Source: Phlebiopsis flavidoalba
Taxonomy: Eukaryota > Basidiomycota > Agaricomycetes > Polyporales > Phanerochaetaceae
Reading direction: 5' to 3'
NCBI GenBank assembly: GCA_035772785.1
Contig: JAOCPU010000016.1
Span: forward strand, 496,001-560,000
Length of the DNA: 64,000 nt
This document shows, one piece after another, positions 32,048-45,639 of the stretch. Numbering within the stretch: the stretch's first letter is position 1; every line of letters starts with the position of its first letter. The notes beneath the pieces were generated by a model, which was not told the DNA's origin, ran no database searches, and worked only from the letters and a program-made list of their open reading frames with translations. The translations under genes and the position numbers were made by a program.

Positions 32048-33828
32048 CCTTACCACAATCTTTTTCGCCCTTTTCCGCCCCGCAATATTGACGCTTGCTA
32101 TGAAGTGGATTTGCGATCGTCCAGTTTTCCGCGTAACGTAGTTTTAATTTCCGTCCTCATGAGCCACATGCAAAATATTCATTTAGAACGACAAGTTGCA
32201 CGTACGTTCGCCCAATCGCTGCTACCTCAACGAGAACTACACAACGCACCTTTTTAAAAAAAAAAAAAGTCAAAGTCGCTCCGGACTTGTCTGCAATACT
32301 AACTGGCAGAGCTCAGGTGGCGAAAGCAACCAATTCAAATCACTCTAATCTGAGATATCAGAGAATATAGCATGTCACCGTCGAGGTCCCGGTCACCAGG
32401 TTGCGTTAATGTTCGTCGCCCGAGTTCGCCCTGTGGCAGTCCGTGCGCGTGAGCACTAAAATCTGACGTTCCATATCTGATTCTTGAGGTCGTATTGGCG
32501 AGCAGAGCAAGTGTGTTGATGCGCACGAAGGTCGCGTCTGCGCCGTCATGCGATTCAGCCGGAGATAGCCTGACCACTTCTGATCTTACGTGCCAATTGC
32601 TGTAAAATCTGACTTCTGATCACACTCTTCGCGCAGAGCTGCTGGGCGAACGCGCGCGTGTCTAATGCGCATCGCGACCCCGAATTTCGTGGGCACCATT
32701 TGGGTGTCTGTTGGCCCTAAAGTACCGTGAACCATAACTAGTCGAGTTTTTCTGTGTGGCGTAGACGCGCTCAGCGTTCGCAGGGTGCGGCTGTGGATGC
32801 ATCGACTAGTAAACGCGTGACTGATAACGACGGACATTGCTTGCGATTCCAACGGGTAAGATCTGGGTGGCAAAAGCAACCAGTCTCAGCTTGAGGATTG
32901 GAGACAAAGGCATGTCAATGCGCATAAATAAAATAGCAGTCCGAGTCGTCCCTCGCTGGCGAGATAGGCCAGCCTCATAATTGTGTCGTCGAAGTCGGTT
33001 CTGTTTCCCTGGGATTAGCCAGGAAAACAGCCGATGCTATATAACACCGCAGTGCTTTGTGGAGATCTGACTTCCTGAGGTCAGCAGAGATCCTCTCTCC
33101 GATGCGCACGTGTGTTATTATTGCGCATATTTATATTATACTGGGCTGAGAATGCGCTCGCATGTGGCGCAGGGTCGGTCGCATCCGCTGCGGACAGACG
33201 CGCGAGCAGAGCGACGAGCCAGAGTGGTAGAATACAGCGAGTCGGAAACAGACACGCGACGCGGGGTAGTCAGACAATTACCTGCAGAACACGCGAGCGG
33301 GGTAGGCAGACACCTGGCAGACAACGCGACGCGTTTGGCGTGCGTGTCCTAGCGCGCTCGCGTAGCGTAGAAGAAAGAAAAGAATAAGTTGCGTGGCTGT
33401 GGCTTGGGCTGGAGTGGCGGCGCAGGCAGGCCACAGGCGCGGGCCGCCTCGACAACGTGGGCGGCGACGCGGCCCCAGCCGCATGCACGGGGCACGTGAA
33501 GTCATGTTCCTTTGTTCGCGACGCGCATATAAGCTATAGCGTCGTCCTGTGTTCATCTCCACCAACCTACTTGAAACCCTCCACAGCGTGCGACGAACCA
33601 TGCAGATTCAGAGAACGAGTACGTCTCATTCTACACATGATATATCCTGTGGCATTAGCGTTCTGACCTAGACTGCAGAGGTGCCTTACATACGTCCCCC
33701 GATAGACGATCGGCCACACTGGGGGATGGTAGGGGGGGGTGGGACTCTGATGGCCACTCCGTCACGGAAGAACAGACTTCGACTGCGGCTATGACAGCCC
33801 TCTGGAAACACATGCCCCAGAGGACCCT
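32048..33828. other. 1.8-kb stretch without recognised gene
   Basis: Weak similarity between 32300-32480 and 32855-33090 (shared words gtggcgaaagcaacca / gtggcaaaagcaaccag, gcatgtca, agatctgac / aatctgac) suggests an old local duplication. Poly-T, poly-A and poly-G runs occur. Nothing else is supported. Confidence 0.4.
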
Positions 33829-35000
33829 ATGTCCACGTCTGCGGGTACTCTCGTTCGGGCTGAAGTCGCTCCGCGGCCCCAAGTGGCGTACACTTCAGAG
33901 GAAGGCCAGAGTTGGCTGCAAGACACGCTAGGCTATGTGCAATCAAGTGTCCAACTCGGTGCCTTCCTCAGTCCTAGGACCCTCAGGCCTCGCCCTGTTC
34001 ACGTTTATCGCGTCCATGCTGTTTTACGCGCCGTTCGCGTACCTTCGCCAGGACTCCGGCATGCACCCAAGCGACCGTGGGCGGCGTTTTTTCCAATATC
34101 TCTGTGGCGGGCCCTCCGATGTCGTTCGTGACGTACCGACTTCGCCGCCCTTGCACAGATCCACACCATGACGCTCCTCTCCCGTCTATACGTGTCAGCG
34201 GCGGACGTCTCGAGGCACTCCGACGACCTCGCGCACAGCGCACGAATTCTCAAGGAGAGCGCCTACGGGTATGTCAAAGACAGCACGCTCGCCTCAAAGG
34301 AAGCCAGTCGCCCGCGAGCTGCACAATTTGAACGGGGGGAGACGAAAGGACGCGACGGATAGGGGCGTGGCGGAAAGCATGTTGAGGGCGTGGTGAGCGC
34401 TGCGACAGTGGTGCACCACCATACGAGAGGGTACGGTACGTCAGCGCCTGCTCTTCATCGTGCCCTGCCACTCACTCACACGAGGCACAGAACCCAGTTC
34501 TCCTTCGACAAGCTCCTGACAATGCTGTACGAGGCTCGCGAACGCGTCCGCCGCGAGCGTGCATCTCCGGCACGGCCGCCCCCCGCGCCCTCGAGCTCCG
34601 GCTCGGCAGGCAACGTTCCGCCTCGCGCAGCACGAGATATCCGAGGCCACCTGCACGCGCTGGGCAGAATGCGGCACGTTCTTCAACGCTCGGCAAAGAC
34701 CTGCGGACCTCGCGATCTCGTCGAGGAGCGCCTGGGCGCGCTCGACGGTGCCTCGGCCTCCGCAGTCGGGGGGGGGGGAACCCCCCCCCCCGCGAGGACC
34801 GCGCGCTCGGGTACGGGGGGAAGCGATCGAGGACCGCCTGGCGGTGACGGGGTGGTTCCTGAGCGAACCGGGCGCGCGAGGCGCGGCTTGACGCGTTGCT
34901 CGAGGACGCGGGTCGTCCTAGATCAATATCCGTGTGGGGTGCAGTAGAGGCGAAGGGCGTTTGTTCTGGTAGAGCTCCAAGTCGACGGCTGAGATGCTTG
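33829..35000 (+). CDS. Predicted membrane protein, paralogue of the gene at 20.7 kb
   Basis: Start 33829 (MSTSAGTLVRAEVAPRPQVA), then a helix, WLQDTLGYVQSSVQLGAF. A frame change leads to the hydrophobic GLALFTFIASMLFYAPFAYL, then GRRFFQYLCGGPSDVVRDV and a helical tail with SRLYVSAADVSRHSDDLAHS. GT-AG introns are plausible near 34269. A Pro/Ala-rich part follows (34560-34890) and includes the homopolymer pair of G and C runs at 34769-34790. The order FxxxxxYAPxxY - GGPSDV is shared with the minus-strand gene at 20.7-21.4 kb. One membrane segment is likely. The family is not recognised. The end at about 35000 is an estimate. Confidence 0.5.
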
Positions 35001-38000
35001 CGCAGATGGAATACCTCAGCAGTCTGCCCACGACGCGACTTCCTATGCTGGATGGACGTGCTTGGGCGGGTTAATTGGGGATATGGAGGGGTATAAGATG
35101 CTCATCGACGGAGGCTGCGAAGCGGTCTGACGAGGAGAGGGCCGAGAGGCGGCGGACCGACAGTTTGCTCTTGCCGGGGGGGGTCTCGTTGGCAGTAGAA
35201 TGGAAGTGGCTCATATTGGTGCTGCTTATAGCGACAGTGTCAGTGTAGAGCAGACTTTGGGTCGATCTTCCCGTTTTATAAGTTTTACTGCAACACGCAC
35301 CTGTGACCCCTCCGCATCGAGGATGTCACGACCACAACACCAATTTAGTTTGTATTTAGCCGATGATTTTTGACAGGTGACCATGTTCTCATTGCCACAC
35401 ATTTCCACATTGACGGAGCCGTCATGTTTAATAACTTGTGGAGGAAGTCGCTGGTGAAAATTACAAAAACGAGATCAAGAGACGAATTGTGAACGAGTCG
35501 AGGTTTGGAGTTGGCCTTATGGAGGGTCCTCAGAGTTCGGTTCGTTTGATGCGCTGAATGCGCGACCTCAAGCGGGCCCGAAGCGTACCTGATGCTGAAA
35601 CTAATACTGTGGGTTGTGACAGGTACCACCCACCACAGCACACGTCGGCTTCCTCCTTGTCCGCCTCTGCGCACTCTCTGCAGCAGTCTTTCTGGGCTGC
35701 TATCCAATCGTCTCCTTTGCCTACCTCTTATGTGACTGGCGCGAAATCTACGCAGATATATCATAGATGTGGGCTACTGGGAAGGACGTGCACTATTGGT
35801 CTCAGCTTCTGGCAACCTTGGACTGCGGGCAGCTGGGATGTCGCTTTCCCCGCAAAAGCAGTAAAAGGCGACACCCTCGCATGGCCTGAACTCTTACGCA
35901 AATTCAACAAACACTAGTCATGGATTACATCCGTGTGACGTCCGCGGCAGACTAGGGCATCTCAGACTCAAGCTCTGTCACTACTTGTCGAAGCTGTGTG
36001 GACGCTCGTGGGGGGGGGGGGGGCCGCAGAGAGGCGGACAGAGGGTATTGCAGAAGAGCCACGGGGTACTCTTGGTGAAGAATGTATCTTACCCCAGGGG
36101 AGAAGACAGATGAAAGTCTCGTCGGGGTAGCACCCACGCTGAAAGCTTTGCGCAGCGCAGACAAGGAGGTATGCCGATCGCTCGCTGAAGCAAAACTGCC
36201 TCCACTCATTCTAAACAATCATATACCCGTGAAACTCTCTACTCGCATACTATGCATATGCTATGGATAGGGCCAACCGAATGTCTTGTTGCTCTGCTTG
36301 ACGAAGTCCCCAGCTCGAAGATACACAAAGCCGGCTAGCAGCCTATGAAAAGGTCGATGTCCGTGTGGAACCGTCTGTGAAGCTGGACTATCCGCTCCCT
36401 AGCGTGGCACTGCTACATCCGTGGCGTCAAGTTCGAGACCTGGCAGCAATATTTTCCCGCTCCAAAGCACCTCTTCGTTCTGAAGTCGAAGATGGTCGTC
36501 TGTGGGGCTTGAACAGAGGTTATCCTAGGAGCATTACACTGAAAGGGGCTTCGTGGCTTGGATGAACGTAATGTCTAGTCATGCTCAATGTATGCGCCAG
36601 GACATGGTCTTTTGGAACGGGACCAATGTCCAAGAGCCGAAGAGAACGCTCGTGATACCTACCTCACCGCCAGTGCACATATATCCAAGATGACAGTTGT
36701 CCCCTGTTAATCCATCGATCCCTCCCAACAACACATACACCTCAAGTCAGTCAGAACATCCTCCCGTGCTCATTCGCAAAAAATTCAGAGAACTCTGGCT
36801 GTGGTCCGAAAGTCCTGTTAGCGCACGAAGCGATTTTATTTGGATTGGCACAAGCTATGCGACACTAACACGGACGAATCCAGAAGTCACGGTCACTTAT
36901 GTGGGCCTTACAAGGCGCCCTACCGAGCCTGCAGCGCATATTGGCCGGGCCAACCTTCAATGGACCCGGCTAATTGCGCTCTACAGTTGCCACCTCACCA
37001 TCGACACCTGCGTGCGTTCGTCCTCCGCGCACGCCAGCTGCCATCAGGACGTATTACTAGGCCAAGACCCCCCGCTGGATCAGCACGAACGCGCGCTCCG
37101 TTGGGCTAGAACAGGAGCGGCATGCGCGCTGCTGAGCCTGTGTTGCACAGCGATCCCGCGGGCGTGGCGGAACGTGCGAACGGAGTGCGCAGTCACGCTG
37201 AAGACTTCTGATCGGACCTACGTACGTGCGTCGGCCGGGTGATGGGAGGCGACGGCGCGGTGGGTCGAGTACGGGCGTGAGTGGGCCACAATCGACGTCA
37301 GTACCCCCCTTCTACGTCTACCCGTATGCGAGTGGCGAATGATGCCATGTTGCTGTCTCAGTTCCTCTGGTGGCGACCCGGCTCACGTTCAACTCGTTCC
37401 GTGTGTATCGCCACATGTTCCTCTGTGCTGTCTGCCCTCGGGGGACCCTGTAGCTCTCGCGTGAAACGACGTTGAGGGTATGGTACTATGATCGCTTGTT
37501 GTGTGAGGCAGGTTTTGCGAGGCTGGTCGCGCAAGGCGGTGCGATGCAGATGCTGGATGGTGCAGCTTAGAGTGGGTACAGCGGTTGTTCCTGGGGTCTC
37601 AAGACACTGGTAGCTCAGGAGCGAAGTTGTTCTGGTCGCTTCTGGCTGTGACTAGGAGACAATAGCATTGCACAGTGCCGTGTTGTATTTTTGGCGACAT
37701 GGTGTGTGTGTTGAATGCGGGTTACCATCAGGCAGGCAATATGCGAAAACTGCACGCCTCGATATGGAGAACCAATAAGAGCGTGTTCGCCAGCATACGA
37801 CTATCTGCGTGTAATCTTGTGTCTCAGCTACGGCTCGCATGGCGGGTATAGTCTCTTATCCTTACGTTCCATCTATTCACATCATCTTAGATACTGTGGC
37901 CTGAGAACATACCCACAACGGATCACGCGCACGCAAAAGCTTGCGGAATGCACTCGACGCAATGTCAAAGACAAGCCGGTTCAACGACCCACGCTTGGTG

Positions 38001-38500
38001 TCCCTAACCTTCGTCCTCCTCCCACCACTGACCTTGCCCTCTCACAGTCTCACCGTGGCGCAGGCCAGTCAAAAGACCTCACAGCTGTCGATATCACAGT
38101 CCCATAGCCCCGCAGTGAGTAAGGCGAAACGACCTAATGAAGTCATGCACTGTGGCTACCGAATCTTTGGGGCTGTTACATTGCCGCTAATACGGTGACT
38201 GGCCATAGCGTCGGAAGAAGGTTCTCGAAGCTCGGTCATCGGGCAACGCGGAGCTGAGCATCGAACTGAAGAAAGAACGACGTCGCTGGTCATGCGGACC
38301 CACGAAGGCGAAGTGTGGGGCGCTTAACACGGGTCTCCCAATATGTGACTTTGTACGTGCAGAATGTTGCAGAGTGCTTCCGATACTGCATCTTCCTTAC
38401 GATGTGGTCGCCGGGTTGACGTGCGAACGGTGATATGCGCATAAAAACCAATGTCTCGGTATCCTGATGCAAATAGTACAATACGCGTGGCCTCTTTCGT
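35001..38500. other. 3.5-kb stretch with no recognised gene
   Basis: Several frames of 60-181 codons exist (for example 36697-37242, +), none with a motif I recognise. A G12 run lies at 36012-36023. The stretch may hold small or strongly frame-broken genes that cannot be seen by eye. Confidence 0.35.
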
Positions 38501-39469
38501 CTACGCTGGCTCCAGCCTCCTGGGCGGGCCGTCTCAGCGTCGTCGGAGATGACAGGAGAAATTTCTATTATGCGCTTCAGACTGAAGACCCGAATGAACC
38601 GCTCAAGCTTTGCGCTTCAACGGAGTTTGTATAGCAGGGGGCCTGCACTTGATGCGGCGAAGGCGGGTAGGGCGACAAGATGGTTAGAGGTTGTGTTCCT
38701 GTGGATTTCCAGGGAGAAGAGACCTGCAGCCTTTGGACGACAGTAAGCGTTGGACTCATTGTGAGACTCGTGACATATCGCCTCTGAGAGCTATCCATTC
38801 CAGTGCGACACGTCGATCGATCAAGCAGACGAGTACTCTCAGGGGGACACTGGGCTTCGGCATTTCTGAAGATCATGTCCGTTCGAACGCAGCAACCCCA
38901 TGATGGCTGCTGTCGAGCTGAAGGAGTATGAACGCACGGTGTGAGACGTTTGTCCCGCGCTACAACCTAATACAACCGCCGATACCGATAACCATCACTC
39001 CTGCCTCACCAGTCTTGCCACCACCCATCTTTTTTGCAAGACCCACGGGATCCCCCGAGCCTCGTACCGTGCAATTGTGCAGTGCTGAAAAGCAAGCCAA
39101 CGGCGAGAAGCGTTCGGCATCCTTATTGATGAAAAAGCCGACAAGGTGATGTTTCGCGTGTAAGAAGGTGGCGGGACGAGTGCTCAAACGATCGAGTGCA
39201 TCAAAGAACGGCAAGCACGTATCACACGACCATCTCGTGAGATAGATTATGGGCACAAGGAGTTGGCGACGGCACAGTAGTCTCAACTTGAAGAGGACGC
39301 GTGTCGCCACCAGGTAAATTTCTTTTCATGGACGCCCTCTGATTCACATAATACTGAGAACGTTTTTTCTCCAGACTTTTCCCATTCTGTGTCCTAGTCA
39401 CACATACCCCTACCTCAAGCTTCCTCAATACATCTCCGCCAATATAACATCGCATTCACACGTTCTCTA

Positions 39470-40200
39470 GCACGATCTGGGCCTGCTCGACTTGCCAACC
39501 GGTGTAGATTCCCCCCTGTCCCTCCCCGAGCTGCTTCACCTGACCCCGTGGCAAAGAGCGGCACCAATCATCGTACAAAACGCCACCGAGACCTCCGATT
39601 ATTGAGCGACCTCTGGCTAATTGTCTGCGGCCATCTTCCGGCGCTTAGGCAAGATCGAGCAGGCGAAGGGAGCTATTCAAGAGGCGGGAAGTCCGGGACG
39701 AAGAATAACCCTGCTGGTGTGGGTTCAGGTGTGTACCTTGACCACTTCAAAAGTCTATGCCGTGCACAATTCTGATGCCGATGTGTAGCTTTGGGCCTGT
39801 ATTACGCCGCGCGCTGAAACGATAACTACCGCTCCGCCGCGGAATCCTTCCGCAAGGCGCTCTTCATCCACCCTAACGATATCACCAGCGACAATCTACC
39901 GTCTGCCGAATATACCTGACGTGCCCAACCGGCGCTCCGCGACGGAAAGTGCGCGGAGGTGGACATGGAGAATGTGGACCTGGCGGCGGGCCTTCTGTTC
40001 GGGACCTGACGCGTGGGCGGCGTGGGATGTGCCTGAAGGCGTTTTGGTACTTCCTCGCGCGAAGCGTGTACAAGCTCCAAGGGCGGCGAGACAGAGAGCG
40101 CGAATGCTTGCAAACTATGCTTTATCGTTGTCGCAGACCAAGGGTCGTTGCGGGATATCTCTGTCGCGTGGGATGGTTGTAGATGCGACAGCTATCGGTA
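39470..40200 (+). CDS. TPR protein, C-terminal part resembling Ypp1/TTC7
   Basis: The C-terminal tetratricopeptide region can be followed through three frames. It starts with HDLGLLDLPTGVDSPLSLPE and TPWQRAAPIIVQNATE (39470-39580). A helical hairpin comes next, with FRRLGKIEQAKGAIQEA (39632-39685) and an intron at about 39730-39788. The TPR repeat LGLYYAAR...YRSAAESFRKALFIHPNDI follows (39790-39885), then LAAGLL, and finally WDVPEAWYFLAR-like and YKLQGRRDRERECLQ-type helices (40020-40110) with the end near 40200. This order, especially a GWDVPEAWYFLA block followed by a GR-x-x-ERECL helix, is what I recall of fungal Ypp1/TTC7 proteins, which scaffold phosphatidylinositol 4-kinase at the plasma membrane. 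Upstream exons may extend to about 38500 but are not recognisable. There are many one-base slips. Confidence 0.6.
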
Positions 40201-40799
40201 TCGGGTAAACTAACATAGAACTGACGTTCTCGTCACATTTTGAAATCATTGAAGAAATTCTGGACTAATTGACGATTTAGGTCACAACATCAATTACGCG
40301 ATCCTGCCTCCTAGGTGCCGGTTGCGTTAAGCACATCGATCACGGCATCCAACTAATTAGTGCCGAACAAACATGAAAACCTTTACAGCTGCCATCTCCT
40401 CTTGATTCGACGAGGAGTTCTCCGCGTTTCTACCGGCGGTGAAAATCATGGCGCAGAACGTGAGAGCAACAGTAACAGCATTGCACCAGTAATAAAAAGG
40501 GCGGCTTTGGTAAAGTGGCCAAGTGGACTAACGAGGAGCGTTCAGAATCCTTCTCTGGTAAATGTAGACACCTTCATGTATTATTGCAGTTTTTCTAGTG
40601 CAATTTCCACGACGACGTGCTCCCACCTACCTATCGAGCTCGAGCCCTGCTTGTCCTATAGAGCATATTCACTGCGACTGGCAAAGGGGCTGAGCGGCTG
40701 GACGTGACTCGCGTAGGTTTGCCGGTCAACGCAAGACTTCAACGAGAGGGAGGCGTGGATGATAAATAGTGAATGGTTTGAGCTATGCCAAGCAGAGCG

Positions 40800-42600
40800 G
40801 TTTAGTCACGTGGCATTGAAGAGCATGAGATGTTGGTAGCGACACCTTTGACAAAAATGTGAGTCAAAACCGCCATGCGTTCCACAATATTATTGCAGTA
40901 GCTACCAATACCATTGGATGAATTGTAAGGCGGTGCCTGGAGACTGCAAGTAAATAAAAAAACATGCCCTTCAAGGAAGGCCGTGTTGTTGGTATCTGTC
41001 ACGATGCACCACTCGCTCAATGGACACGGCGACGATGAATGCGATGGCGTGTAGGGGATTGTGCTAGTGAATTAATTGCGCTAGCTAAGTCTGTCGTGAA
41101 TCCTACAACCCGAGTACTATAGGTTCGGGGCAGCAATGAAACCACCAAGAAGTTTTCTACGGACACCGCGAACCGAAGGACGATTGATAGAACAGCCCCA
41201 GAAGTAATGGGGGGGGGGCAAGATATAAACGCCAGGTCGGGTTGAGGGTTCGTATTGTAGCTGTTCCAGCGCACACTGTAACACTTTGACTCGTGCCCCC
41301 ATAGACGCGTTCAGTCCTATGTAAGCCTTGAAAGTAGCCATGAGACCTCTCCTTCACACATGGACCAACCATTGGGATGGACTAGTCTGCCGGAAAATGT
41401 CGTGGTCATAGAAAGATGTCGATTCACCATACCTAAGATTGCCGCATATAACAGACAGGTATGCCTTCGAGTATGAAGAGCCAGCAGCCAACTGCTTGCA
41501 GTCCTCGTATCCTCGTCTATAGTGCCTCGATTGCCGAACCGCCAAATGAGACTCGCAACCATGGGAGCGCGACCGCCTAGAAATAGTTTGCGTTCCAAAA
41601 TAATTAAACCAGCCAAGGGTTGTATCGCGACAAGGGTACGCACCGATCGTGTATTTGATCGCTGCGATGATGCGCTGGCGCGGAACGTTTGGCTGTACAC
41701 TCCTCCAGGCTGTTATGAGCAGATAAGTGTGCAAAAAACATTATATATCAGCCGTGGAAACGGCCCCCACTCGAGCGGCAATCCCGACTAGGAATTCCGC
41801 CATACATACACATATACTAGCGACGTGTCTTCATTTGACTCAGGATGATAGTGGACAGTTCCCCCATCCCTAACATGGAGAATCGAACAATCATAGCAAA
41901 CATTGTCTAAGCCTCGACCAAAACGCTAGCGGCATTAGTCGGACTCATCACATAGACTTGGGCCCGATAATATTTGAGCATATAACTGTCCGACGGCCCT
42001 CCGAACGTGCGTGTATACACGAGAAACTATGAGAAGAGCAATGCGGGAACTGTGCATTGTCAAATGACAGTGTTTGAGTAATTGAGGGTCCGAGAGGACT
42101 CGTTCACTATCCTTGCATTTCCCTGAGAAATAGTGCAACCCGATGAGTGTCTGCAGTGATACTCTAAGGCCGGCGATCTAGGCTGTGAATACGGTATAAG
42201 ATGTTCGACGCAGATCCAAAAACGAAGCCAAGGATTAGATCACAACAAGAGCTGCCGGTGATAAACGCGCAAGTCAATATCTTGCGAAAAAAACACGTCT
42301 AAAACAAATAAAACTCGGTTTCGCGTGACAGAAATATATGGCACACACACGTGGTTGCATACCTCTTATCACCTCTCGCCGACCCCACTAGATGACCTGA
42401 GCGCGCCACTCTGATCGCCCCTTCATAAGAGACTTCCCGTAATATGTCTGGGCTTGCAACTTCATCTATTTGACGTAACTCGCATGGGCGGAAGACAATG
42501 GCATCCGAGCGGCACGAAAGACGTGGACAGAGCGAGAGCCGCATAGATCATTGAGACCTTGATATTATGCGCGGCTCGGGCGACTAACTATTGATGAAGA
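40800..42600 (-). pseudogene. Probable Dal5-type transporter copy, heavily degraded (array copy G)
   Basis: This is the leftmost and worst-preserved member of the minus-strand transporter array. Around 42130-41960 a reading GNARIVNESS, then ALLI, VYT and DSYMLKYYRAQ matches in order the GNA-x-ILNS...ALMIF-x-VAYT...SNYMLKKFR segment (loop to TM2-TM3) of the better copies. Just upstream, a LASFLD block near 42230 matches LLCFLDR. A less certain match to LFPGLIYCLTFWYK lies near 41760-41720. The later two thirds are barely recognisable. Orientation and spacing agree with a fourth array unit. It may be a true pseudogene. Confidence 0.45.
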
Positions 42601-43254
42601 CAAGCGGCACTGGTATCTAACTGCAGAAGAGATCGTGGTTAGGTGTATGCGAGTAATCAATAACGAGACATCCGTAGCTCACTTACTGAACACATGCGGC
42701 ACAGTGCCGGAGACTTCCGGAGACGGACCATTCAAGGAAAGAGAATACGTTATTTTAGTACGCCAGAATTCTTTACGCTGAACTCTCGAGCCATACCAAT
42801 TCAAGTTTTGCTGGATCCCTAGACGACGGTCATGTGGTATATCTCTCTGTAAATTGTTCTAGCACTTGGTTGGCACTAATGTAGGAGCGGGTGCTGTGTA
42901 GGCGGGAGCTCCACAGTGCCAGAAAGAACGTAGGGAAAGCGTGTTTTTCGGTAAACATCACGGATTGCAGGTCCCCATTCCAGTTTTTTACGATCGAGGT
43001 CTACGAACGAGACTCACACTCAAGAGTAGTACTTAGCGTCGCCTTAGAATAGACGCTTCTATCTATTCTCGTGCCAAGAAACTATACACTCGAGTTGAGT
43101 ATATACAGAGCCGCCGCTATGGTGCCCTCGACGGTCGAGGAACTGAGCGGCATCGCCTGGGAAACATGTCCAGCTGATGCAGAAGATAAATAGGCCATTA
43201 TCATGATGCGTTTATTTTACAATTGCCACCCTTGCGTTCGCCCTGGTTGTAAGC

Positions 43255-45222
43255 TTACGGTTTCGCAAACCCACATATAATGTAGCTGTTAAAACCAGTA
43301 GTGACAGCTGAACTCCAGATAGCATGGAAATCCCGACGCTTCGGTGAAGCATGTCCTGTGGCGATATCTGGGGGGCCTGTCAGGATCGTCTTGTATATGT
43401 AGATACCAGCCAGCAGAATATGTAAGTCAAAAGAAACCCGCAGCTTCTCAATGAGGACACGCACCAATGAAGCCTGATCCGATGCCCGAGGATTGATTTA
43501 GAGCCAAGCGCAAGCGTGATATAGCACCCGCTGTCCGTTCAGGCAAACATTGCCGTTAACCAGCTGACCAAGTAAGGGAGTTGTGATTCGATGTACAAAG
43601 GTGCAATGAAACTGCAACGCTAAAGCTAGTGCCCCCCATAGCAGCCGGCTTTGAATGAGTCGGCTGGCCAAAATTAGCAACCTTAAGCGATAATCATATT
43701 TATCGGCTTGAGTGTAGAGGCAGGCCGGCGAAAACCGTGCTCATAGCCCTCAGATACTATGAGCTTTAATGAAGCCTAATGACCAAGAACCGAGAAGATG
43801 ACTCTAATGAAATGCTCCCCCAAGAAACGTATCCACCGGTGCTTCGTGTCCTCGGGGGCTGGCACGAGTAGCACAATGATGCACGGAACAAAATGCCGAT
43901 AGCGTCATTGCCGGAACGGGTGCAAAGCACCACTGTTGCGCACGCAGTAAAACCTTGCGTACACACCGCAGCTCCCGCCGGGACAAGAGGTACGCGTCTA
44001 ATCTGCTCGGCACAGAATGAATGAGATAGAGGCTAAAAACCACCGCCAGTTGAAGAACAATAGGTCAGCCTTTAGGATAGTCAATGAGATACAAACTGAT
44101 CGAACAAGTCCTAGACAGGTTCGCTCAACCTTAGGCCGTTTCAAAAAGCGCGCCACATGTATTTCCTGCATGATTATGTGTCACAGAGCGGCGACACCTT
44201 CTGCATTCAGTAGTATGCCACCCGATTCACGATAATGTCCTCGTGGCGGCTCTAGGGCTTCTGACCAGCCACCAGACTAAGTTTGTTTCGGAAGTGGCGA
44301 CACCAAATCCACCCGCTTAAATGACGAATAAGGGTTTAAGATGTCGCTATACGCATAATGGCTTGTATTGTAGTTCGACGTACCTAATGTGTGCGCCTCC
44401 ATAGTATTGAGTGTTGCAAACACGTACGCGCGCGCTCGTCTTGCTTGAGTGTGAGCATGACCAGAAGTGTTAGGGCAGTAAACAATGCCCAGGAAACAGC
44501 CTGGCCTCAAAAGCGCCTAGGAGAGGAAGCGAAAGAGCGGCAAGGCCACCGAAAGTTCTTGACCGACCCGAGAAGGGCATGGTGCACATGCCCCATCCGA
44601 ACATAAGGGAGAGGCAATCCATTCTATTATTGTCGCTGTTAATATGGATTTATCTTGTTTGAAAGTGTATTTTACCAGCGACTGGGCCTAAATTTCTTGA
44701 GCATTATAGTTCGACGGGACTTCGAAAACTGTGTAAGCGACGAGAAAGAGAACAAGTGCGATGAGATATTGTGTTGCGATAAATTGGACTGTTTGCTGGA
44801 GGTCATCGCCTGCTTGCGAATTAAGTATCCTAGCATTTGCCCTACACAAGCCGTGTCGCCGTCAATATCAAGTAACGCCTCACATGAGGCAGTAGCCTCA
44901 CAATGTTGGCACGATCCAGGAAACAAAGGAGGTAGATGAACATGGAAGCTGGGATTAGCCGCAGGTCAACGCGTCCCTGACCACCCGTGGCCTGAGCGAA
45001 CGTGACGGGATAGATGATTTTCAGTCAGCGAAGGTGTAGTGAGTCCATGAGAACTTAAACTTACTTTAGCGGCATGCAATCTCGCTAACGGGCACCTCAT
45101 CCACCGCTCCATTATTGTAACCTCCGTGGCCTTCATGGGTTCTTCAGCGTGATCTTATGAATACTGACAAAGATGATTTTCTCAACGTCTACATCGATCT
45201 TCTCAATATCTGTCATCATCAT
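43255..45222 (-). CDS. Dal5-like MFS anion:cation symporter (array copy D), frameshifted
   Basis: Member of the Dal5 (allantoate permease) type of the major facilitator superfamily, 12-TM proton symporters for small organic anions in the plasma membrane. The start at 45222 gives MMMTDIEKIDVDVEK. TM1 reads RVDLRLIPASMFIYLLCFLD then RANI (about 44965-44905). After an intron, ARILNSQAGDDLQQTVQFIA and VLFLVAYTVFEVPSNY follow (44840-44690), then KKFRPSRW. After a second intron come MFGWGMCTM and LGAFEARLFPG (44600-44480). The C-terminal loop and TM region survive as IYIYKT...TGHASP near 43410-43350. The middle (44300-43500) is poorly readable. Start and exon pattern match the five other readable copies. 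Confidence 0.82.
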
Positions 45223-45639
45223 TGGGATTGAGCACCAAGATGCCCAGTCGGCGAGGGGTAGAGAGAAAATCAGCCCAAAGCTTCCCACCTGCCTCTATCT
45301 GCTTTATATTCGGGGACCTAGAGTCCCTTGATGGAGTTAAAACGACACTCTCCAGCGCACATCTCTCGGGGCCTTCCTCGTGCCCAACACATTGTAAACC
45401 CTACACCCACACTCTTTGGAAGCTGTGAGAGTACACGCCCTGTGACCGTCCAGGAAACAGGAGTTGGTGACAGCAATTCTCGGAGGTTGACGGACATGCC
45501 TTTTTGCGAACGCACCATTTCGAGCCCACGAAATGGTATAGAGCGTTTTTAGAGTTTCTTCATCAATGATGCATGTTCAGGATGCGCGGCAGTAGGAATC
45601 TAGGATACCCTATAGACGCCAACCTTCGTGCATCTGAGC

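Noticed and set aside
31943..32257. 104-codon poly-Lys frame
   Set aside because: It is a translation of the poly-A tract.
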